Origin: Bradyrhizobium sp. NAS80.1
GTDB lineage: Bacteria; Pseudomonadota; Alphaproteobacteria; Rhizobiales; Xanthobacteraceae
Direction of reading: 5' to 3'
Assembly (NCBI RefSeq): GCF_001908205.1
Contig: NZ_LGHL01000128.1
Span: 62,001-126,000, forward strand
DNA length: 64,000 nucleotides
Part shown: positions 59,167-64,000 of the stretch, in pieces
Position numbering within the stretch: position 1 is the first letter of the stretch
Layout: each line of letters begins with the position of its first letter
Notes under the pieces: generated by a model
Databases searched by the model: none
Told to the model about the DNA's origin: nothing
Seen by the model: only the letters and a program-made list of their open reading frames with translations
Translations under genes and position numbers: made by a program

Positions 59167-59793
59167 CTACTGGCTCGCCCATACGATCCGTGCGATCCAG
59201 GCGACGTCGTTCGCCGGCATTGTGCGCTCGCCCTGCGTCGCGTCGAGCGGTTGTAGCTCGAGCGCCTTCGCCGTGCGGCGCTTCAGCGTCGCGACGGTCA
59301 CCTCGCCCGCTTTGCTCTTTATCACCACGCGATCCTCCTTTCGGATCGGCGTGCCACGTGAGACCAGGATGATGCCGCCGTCGCGATAGAACGGCGCAAG
59401 CGCATCGCCGGAAATCTCCAGCGCAAAAGTGCGGCCGTCGTCCGCGGCGGGAAGCGCGACCTCGGTCCAGCCCTTGCCGGATGGAAAGCCGGATTCGTCG
59501 AAAGCGCCGCTCGCGCCCGCCTCTGCGAAGCCGAGCAGCGGCACCGAGCGGCCGTCACGTGCGTCGTCGTCGATCAGTCTTGCGAAGGTATCTATCGAGG
59601 AGTCGGCCGCCGCCAGCGCCTTTGCGATCGATTCGGTCGAGGGCCAGCGCTCGCGGCCGTCGGAGGTGATGCGCTTGGATCTGTTGAAGGTGGTGGGATC
59701 GAGCCCGGCGCGCTTGGCGAGGCCGGACGGCGACAATCCGGCACGCGCGGCCAGCCGATCCAGCGCGACCCAGATCTGGTCGTGAGTCAGCAT
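59167..59793 (-). CDS. S24/LexA-like transcriptional regulator without catalytic dyad
   Basis: 208 residues from ATG 59793. N-terminal HTH (IWVALDRLAARAGLSPSGLA KRAGLDPTTFNRSKR) and a C-terminal S24 peptidase-like domain (TFALEISGDALAPFYRDGGI ILVSRGTPI). In the usual GDSM motif the catalytic Ser is Ala (GDAL), and the later Lys position reads GEVTVATL with Ala. Autocleavage should therefore be impossible; it may be a stable repressor or sensor. Two related HTH motifs suggest a role like phage CI. Confidence 0.85.
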   Translation of the reverse strand: MLTHDQIWVALDRLAARAGLSPSGLAKRAGLDPTTFNRSKRITSDGRERWPSTESIAKALAAADSSIDTFARLIDDDARDGRSVPLLGFAEAGASGAFDESGFPSGKGWTEVALPAADDGRTFALEISGDALAPFYRDGGIILVSRGTPIRKEDRVVIKSKAGEVTVATLKRRTAKALELQPLDATQGERTMPANDVAWIARIVWASQ

Positions 59794-60019
59794 CCTCTGC
59801 GCTTTGGCCTGCCTGACCATGGAAGGTCCAGCCCGTCGCTCAGGAAAACTGTCCTCAAATCAACCGGTTTTCCGTTTTTCGCGCAAGAGGCAGCGGCAAA
59901 GTCTTGAGTTCGGAAGAGGCCGCCATTACCGTCGCGCCGGGTTTTGAGACCCGCGAGAGGCGAAAAACCCCAAGAGACTCAAAGAGCTGACTCAAAGAAC
60001 AAACGGGACTGCGTAAGCG

Positions 60020-60364
60020 GTGGTCAAGATCTACAAAATCTGTCCGGCCTCGGCCTGGCGCGAGGCGGAACGGCAGGGTGTCTACCGGGGCAGCGCGGAC
60101 GATGCGCGTGACGGTTTCATCCATTTCTCGACCGCGGCCCAGGTTCCCGAGACCTTGCGCAAGCACTATGTCGGGCAGCGTGCGCTGTTTCTGGTCGAGG
60201 TCGACGGCGATGCATTCGGCAGCGAACTACGCTGGGAGCGCTCGCGCAACGACGAGCTGTTTCCGCATCTCTATGGCGAGCTCGATCTCGGCGCGGTGAT
60301 CTCGGTGATAAACCTCAATATCCGCGCCGATGGCGGTCACGATGTTCCGGAGCTTCTGCCGTGA
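60020..60364 (+). CDS. DUF952 family protein
   Basis: 114 residues from GTG 60020. The family pattern is YKICPASAWREAERQGVYRG SADDARDGFIHFSTAAQVPE, and ERSRNDELFPHLYGELDLG. Fold and function are undefined, sometimes thought RNA- or phosphate-binding by resemblance to ADP-ribosylation-like proteins. Its stop overlaps the pyrD GTG (TGA/GTGA), so the two are coupled. Confidence 0.85.
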   Translation: MVKIYKICPASAWREAERQGVYRGSADDARDGFIHFSTAAQVPETLRKHYVGQRALFLVEVDGDAFGSELRWERSRNDELFPHLYGELDLGAVISVINLNIRADGGHDVPELLP

Positions 60365-61458
60365 TCCGCGCTTTCGACGCCTTCTCGCTACCGGTGCTGC
60401 GCTGGCTCGATCCGGAGGATGCCCATCGCCTCGCGATCCAGGGCCTTCGCTTCCTGCCGCGGGTCAAGCCGCGGCCTGACGATCCCAAGCTCGCGGTGCG
60501 CGCTTTCGGGCTCAACTTTCCCAATCCGATCGGCATGGCCGCGGGCTTCGACAAGAGCGCGGAGGTGCCGGATGCGCTGCTGCGGCTTGGTTTCGGCTTC
60601 GTCGAGATCGGCTCGGTCACGCCGAAGCCGCAGAGCGGCAATCCGCGGCCGCGGCTGTTCCGGCTCGAGCGCGACGAGGCCGTGATCAACCGCATGGGTT
60701 TCAACAATGACGGTGCGGAGGCCGCGCTACGCCGGCTCGCGGCACGCGCGCAGAACGGCGGCATTGTCGGCGTCAATGTCGGCGCCAACAAGGATTCGCC
60801 GGACCGTGTCGCCGATTACGTCAAGCTGATCGAGACCTTTGCGCCGGTCGCGAGCTATTTCACCGTCAACGTCTCCTCGCCGAACACGCCCGGCCTGCGC
60901 AATCTGCAGGAGGGGGCGCTGCTCGACGATCTCCTCGCCAGGGTGATCGACGCGCGCGAGCGGGTGCGCCAGAAGGCGGGCGACACGCCGGTGCTGCTCA
61001 AGATCGCGCCCGACCTCAGCCTCGCTCAGCTCGACGACGTTGTGCAGGTCGCGCGTGCGCGACGGGTCGACGGCATGATCGTGTCGAACACGACCATCGC
61101 GCGGCCGAGCACGCTGCGCGAGGAGATGCGCGCGAAGGAGCAGGGCGGCCTGTCGGGCCGGCCGCTGTTCCGCCTGTCGACGCGAATGGTCGCGGAGACC
61201 TATGTGCGTGTCGAGGGCGCGTTCCCGCTGATCGGCGTCGGCGGCGTAGACTCCGGCGGTGCCGCGCTGACGAAGATCCGCGCCGGCGCGAGCCTAATCC
61301 AGCTCTATTCGTCGCTGGTCTACAAGGGGCTCGGCCTCGTCGACGAGATCAAGCGCGACCTTACCTCGACGTTGCTGCGCACGGGGCGCGACTCGCTGTC
61401 TGAGATCGTCGGCGCCGACGCGGCCACGATCACGGCGGAAAACTGGCCGGGGATGTAG
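60361..61458 (+). CDS. pyrD: Dihydroorotate dehydrogenase (quinone)
   Basis: 365 residues, GTG start overlapping the DUF952 stop. Class 2 DHODH motifs: amphipathic N-terminal helix MIRAFDAFSLPVLRWLDPEDAHRLAI, FPNPIGMAAGFDKSAEVPDA, VEIGSVTPKPQSGNPRPRLF, FTVNVSSPNTPGLRNLQ with catalytic Ser, and GLSGRPLFRLSTRMV / IGVGGVDSGGAALTKIRAGAS for FMN. It oxidises dihydroorotate with ubiquinone at the inner membrane. Confidence 0.96.
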   Translation: MIRAFDAFSLPVLRWLDPEDAHRLAIQGLRFLPRVKPRPDDPKLAVRAFGLNFPNPIGMAAGFDKSAEVPDALLRLGFGFVEIGSVTPKPQSGNPRPRLFRLERDEAVINRMGFNNDGAEAALRRLAARAQNGGIVGVNVGANKDSPDRVADYVKLIETFAPVASYFTVNVSSPNTPGLRNLQEGALLDDLLARVIDARERVRQKAGDTPVLLKIAPDLSLAQLDDVVQVARARRVDGMIVSNTTIARPSTLREEMRAKEQGGLSGRPLFRLSTRMVAETYVRVEGAFPLIGVGGVDSGGAALTKIRAGASLIQLYSSLVYKGLGLVDEIKRDLTSTLLRTGRDSLSEIVGADAATITAENWPGM

Positions 61459-61463
61459 CAGTC

Positions 61464-61587
61464 TCGTGCCCCGGATGCAGCGCAGCGCGCCGCCTTCGGC
61501 GTGATGCGTTGCTGATCCGGGGCCCACAGCCGCTGGGTCCCGGCTCTGCGTCGCGTCATTTCATGCCGCGCCGCGTCCGGGACACGA
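61464..61587. repeat. Dispersed intergenic inverted repeat, CGTGCCCCGGA family
   Basis: Starts TCGTGCCCCGGATGCAGC and ends CCGCGTCCGGGACACGA, with internal GGGGCCCA. It is the second member of the 17914-18086 family and separates pyrD from a convergent MATE gene. Confidence 0.75.
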
Positions 61588-61590
61588 TAG

Positions 61591-62916
61591 CTACGATTTC
61601 GCAAACGTCGCCCGAAACAGCGCCGGATACCGCGCGCCCTGCAATCCGCCGCGCGCGATGTAGAAAGCGATCATCGCGGACCACAGCCCGGCATTGCCGA
61701 ACGATTGCAGCGCCCACCAGGTGCCAAGGAAGATCGCAAGCGACGCAAGCATCAGATTGCGCATCTCGCGCGCCCAGGTCGCGCCGACATAGATGCCGTC
61801 GAAGCCGAATGCGAACACGCCGGGTATGGGCGCGAGCACGATGAACGGCAGGAAGTCGCGCGCGGCGCGGCGGACGTCCTCGCTCGCGGTCATGGCATTG
61901 ATCAGCGCCGGGCCGAACAGGGCGAACAGCACGGCGACCACCAGCGCGAAGCCGAGGCCCCACAGCAGCACCAGCCGGGTGGAGTCGCCAAAGCCCTTGG
62001 CATCGCGCGCGCCAAAGGTGCGGCCGCAGAGCTGCTGGGCCGCGTTGGCAAGGCCGTCGAGGAAGAAGGCGCTGACCAGCAGGAAGTTATTGAGCACGGA
62101 ATTCGCCGCCAGCGTGACGTCGCCGGCGCGGGCGCCCTTGGCGGTAAAGAACAGGAAAACGGCGATCAGCGCCGCGGTGCGGACCATGATGTCGGAGTTC
62201 ACCGCGAGCATCCGCATCAGCTTGGCCCGATCGAAAAGGCGCGCGCGCGGCACCGCAAAGCCGCCATCCGCATAGCGCCGGCAGACGATCACGCCGAGCA
62301 CGAAGCCGACCGTCTCCGACAGCAGCGCGGCAATCGCGGCGCCCGCGATACCAGTGTCGTAGACCAGAACCAGCAGGATCGTCGCGACCATATTGATGAG
62401 GTTGATGATGATCTGCAGCAGCAGCGCCGGGTTGGCGCGCGCCTGGCCGACCAGCCAGCCGAGGACGACGTAGTTGGCAAAGGCGAAGGGCGAGGACCAG
62501 ATCCGGATCATGAAATAGGTTTTTGCGGCGCGCGTGACGCCCTCGCTGCCGCCCATCAGGTCGAACAGCACGGCGGCCAGCGGCAGTTGCAGCGCGATCA
62601 GCGCGGCGCCGATCAGGCCCGCGACGATGAAGCCGCGGACGAGAATGGCGTTCAGCTCCTGCATCTCGCCTCTGCCCAGCGCCTGCGCGGTGAAGGCGAG
62701 CGTGCTCATGCGCAGAAAGGCGAACAGCCAGAACAGGCAGTCGAAGATCACGGATGCCATCGCGACGCCGCCGAGCAGGGCGGCGTCGTCGAGCCGGCCG
62801 ATGGCGGTGGTCGAGACGACGCCGATCAGCGGCGTGGTGAGGTTTGCGACCATCGCGGGACCTGCGATGGCGAAAACCTGGCGGCTGCCGACCCTGGGAT
62901 GAAGCGGCGCGTTCAT
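61591..62916 (-). CDS. MATE family efflux transporter (DinF-like)
   Basis: 441 residues, twelve membrane segments: IAGPAMVANLTTPLIGVVSTTAIGRL in the first half, and NYVVLGWLVGQARANPALLLQIIINLINMV in the middle. Similar to DinF-type exporters. Its start lies 1 bp after the MBL-fold gene stop, so they form an operon. Confidence 0.92.
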   Translation of the reverse strand: MNAPLHPRVGSRQVFAIAGPAMVANLTTPLIGVVSTTAIGRLDDAALLGGVAMASVIFDCLFWLFAFLRMSTLAFTAQALGRGEMQELNAILVRGFIVAGLIGAALIALQLPLAAVLFDLMGGSEGVTRAAKTYFMIRIWSSPFAFANYVVLGWLVGQARANPALLLQIIINLINMVATILLVLVYDTGIAGAAIAALLSETVGFVLGVIVCRRYADGGFAVPRARLFDRAKLMRMLAVNSDIMVRTAALIAVFLFFTAKGARAGDVTLAANSVLNNFLLVSAFFLDGLANAAQQLCGRTFGARDAKGFGDSTRLVLLWGLGFALVVAVLFALFGPALINAMTASEDVRRAARDFLPFIVLAPIPGVFAFGFDGIYVGATWAREMRNLMLASLAIFLGTWWALQSFGNAGLWSAMIAFYIARGGLQGARYPALFRATFAKS

Positions 62917-62917
62917 G

Positions 62918-63652
62918 TCAGATCACGATCACCATGCCGTCTTCGGCAGCGAGATGAGGCACGTCGTCCAGGCGCGACAGCATGTCGTCGCTCATATGGG
63001 TGAGGACGAGCCGCTTGGCGCCGATCGCGGGGAGGTGCTGTTCCAAGGTTTTCAGGCTGAGATGGTTCTTCACCACCTTCTCGTACATATAGGCCTCGGC
63101 GATGAAAAGGTCCGCGCCATGCGCCAGCGGAATGAGCGTCTCCGTCCATTCGGTGTCGGCGCTGTAGGCGAGCGTACGGCCTTCGGCCTCGACCCGATAG
63201 GCGAGAAAGGGACCGCCGGATTCGCCGTGCACGACCGGGTAGGGCGTCACCGTCACCGCGCCGAAGTCTTGGCTTTGCCCTGGTGTGAGCTCGACGACGG
63301 ACAGCTCGAAGCGCTGTTTGGTTTTGGAGGAGTGCTCGAACAGCGCCTCCATCACCTGCGCAAGCCGCGTCTCGATGCCCTTAGGGCCCGCTATTGTCAG
63401 CGGCCGCGTCCGCCGCGAGAACTGCGCGTCGAGCAGGAAGAACGGTAGCCCGGCAAAATGGTCGCCGTGGAAATGCGTGATCAGGATCAGGTCGATCTCA
63501 TTGCGATCGATCTCGAGCCGCTTCAGCGCCGGCAGGGCCGATGCGCCGCAATCGATCAGGAAATTGGCCTCGCGCCCCCTGACGTGGAAGCAGGTATTGA
63601 GCCTGCCGCCGGAGCCGAAGGCGTCGCCGCAGCCGACAAAGCGCAATTGCAT
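62918..63652 (-). CDS. MBL-fold metallo-hydrolase (RNase Z-like)
   Basis: 244 residues from ATG 63652. MQLRFVGCGDAFGSGGRLNT CFHV, the metal motif LILITHFHGDHFAGLPFFLL, a second His in PVVHGESGGPFLAYRV, Asp in YSADTEW and the C-terminal LVLTHMSDDM. Similar to tRNase Z/elaC and arylsulfatase-like MBL proteins; which cannot be decided from sequence alone. The MATE gene follows directly. Confidence 0.87.
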   Translation of the reverse strand: MQLRFVGCGDAFGSGGRLNTCFHVRGREANFLIDCGASALPALKRLEIDRNEIDLILITHFHGDHFAGLPFFLLDAQFSRRTRPLTIAGPKGIETRLAQVMEALFEHSSKTKQRFELSVVELTPGQSQDFGAVTVTPYPVVHGESGGPFLAYRVEAEGRTLAYSADTEWTETLIPLAHGADLFIAEAYMYEKVVKNHLSLKTLEQHLPAIGAKRLVLTHMSDDMLSRLDDVPHLAAEDGMVIVI

Positions 63653-63669
63653 CGGCTGCGTACTCCCTA

Positions 63670-63718
63670 GAGCATGATCCGGAAAAGTGTGAAGCGGTTT
63701 TCCGACAAGATCATGCTC
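63670..63718. repeat. Dispersed palindrome, GAGCATGATCCGGAAAAG family
   Basis: GAGCATGATCCGGAAAAGTG and the arm AAGATCATGCTC close a hairpin with inner GAAGCGGTTTTCC. Same family as 29294-29344. Confidence 0.85.
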
Positions 63719-63732
63719 AAAAAATAAACGAC

Positions 63733-64000
63733 TTAGCGGCGCGGCGCGCCGAACACGCGCGACAGCAGCCAGATCGGGATCACGATGACGGCGCCGAGCA
63801 GGAAGTAGCGCCACAGCCAGTTCACGGCGTCGAAGCCGAGATCCCACAAACGCTTGAACAGCAGGCGAATGCTGTAGATGATATTCCAGGGATCGAAGCC
63901 GATCGCTGCCAGTACGACGCCAACCAGGATCGAGAGCAGGATCAGGCGGAATGCGACCGCCAGCGGCGAGCCGCCGAGAAAGCGGTTCAGGCCATCGCTG
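63733..64000 (-). CDS. Membrane protein of the DUF6460 type, C-terminal part (runs off window)
   Basis: The minus strand is open from the window end to a TAA at 63733: SDGLNRFLGGSPLAVAFRLI LLSILVGVVLAAIGFDPWNI, then NWLWRYFLLGAVIVIPIWLL SRVFGAPRR. Two hydrophobic helices flank a middle amphipathic stretch. The shape fits small Bradyrhizobium DUF6460-like membrane proteins. Start lies beyond the window. Confidence 0.65.
   Translation of the reverse strand, partial: SDGLNRFLGGSPLAVAFRLILLSILVGVVLAAIGFDPWNIIYSIRLLFKRLWDLGFDAVNWLWRYFLLGAVIVIPIWLLSRVFGAPRR

Overview
The window reads as chromosome of an alphaproteobacterium of the genus Bradyrhizobium. The codons are GC-rich with strong G/C third positions. 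The haloalkane dehalogenase matches my memory of DbjA from B. japonicum over almost its whole length. It also has GcrA, GANTC methylation sites, a SAM-II riboswitch on metZ and a class I lysyl-tRNA synthetase, all typical of the group. The species is inferred from remembered protein similarity, not from a search.

Region by region: 1-5 kb holds the start of an SDR gene, a polysaccharide deacetylase, an OmpA-type outer membrane protein, and a TetR repressor coupled to a haloalkane dehalogenase and a Rdx-type CxxC protein. 5.4-13.2 kb is a flippase-like membrane protein followed by the complete phosphate regulon core phoR-pstSCAB-phoU-phoB. 13.4-18.5 kb holds gcrA, argD-argF (argF frameshifted), hslO and apaG. 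18.7-24.4 kb holds opgC with two SGNH-hydrolase genes, metZ under a SAM-II riboswitch and terminator, and a long-form dCTP deaminase. 24.5-31.2 kb holds a PAS protein, an uncharacterised 350-residue protein, a MATE exporter, two low-complexity proteins, SRPBCC and VOC proteins and an AraC regulator.

31.6-36.4 kb is an accessory zone. A tRNA-Gly(CCC) gene at 31629-31702 has its last 44 bases plus one following base (45 bp) repeated exactly at 34180-34224, so the 2.5 kb between them is the footprint of a tRNA-targeted integrative element. It now carries one intact luciferase-like monooxygenase and fragments of a molybdopterin oxidoreductase, LivF and a recombinase. Further remnants (serine resolvase) and small conserved hypothetical genes follow.

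36.8-41 kb holds a DsrE / TAXI-binding-protein / VasI-like operon and an XRE-cupin / double GNAT operon. 41-50 kb is a sugar catabolic locus: LacI regulator, xylulokinase, xylose isomerase, a three-part ABC importer, an aldo/keto reductase and a lactonase-like amidohydrolase. 50-64 kb holds NTF2-like, RidA, PHB-depolymerase-like esterase, FAD dehydrogenase, ClpP-like, SCO, solute-binding protein (frameshifted), class I LysRS, alpha carbonic anhydrase, an S24-like repressor without its catalytic dyad, a DUF952 protein, pyrD, a second MATE exporter, an MBL-fold hydrolase and a truncated DUF6460-like gene.

Two themes cut across regions. First, argF, opgC and a solute-binding protein gene are each broken by exactly +1 base in a six-base homopolymer, and a remnant ORF in the island shows the same; either base over-calling or slippage. 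Second, many intergenic gaps hold members of a few dispersed imperfect-palindrome families. No CRISPR array, rRNA, intact transposase or complete prophage was seen.
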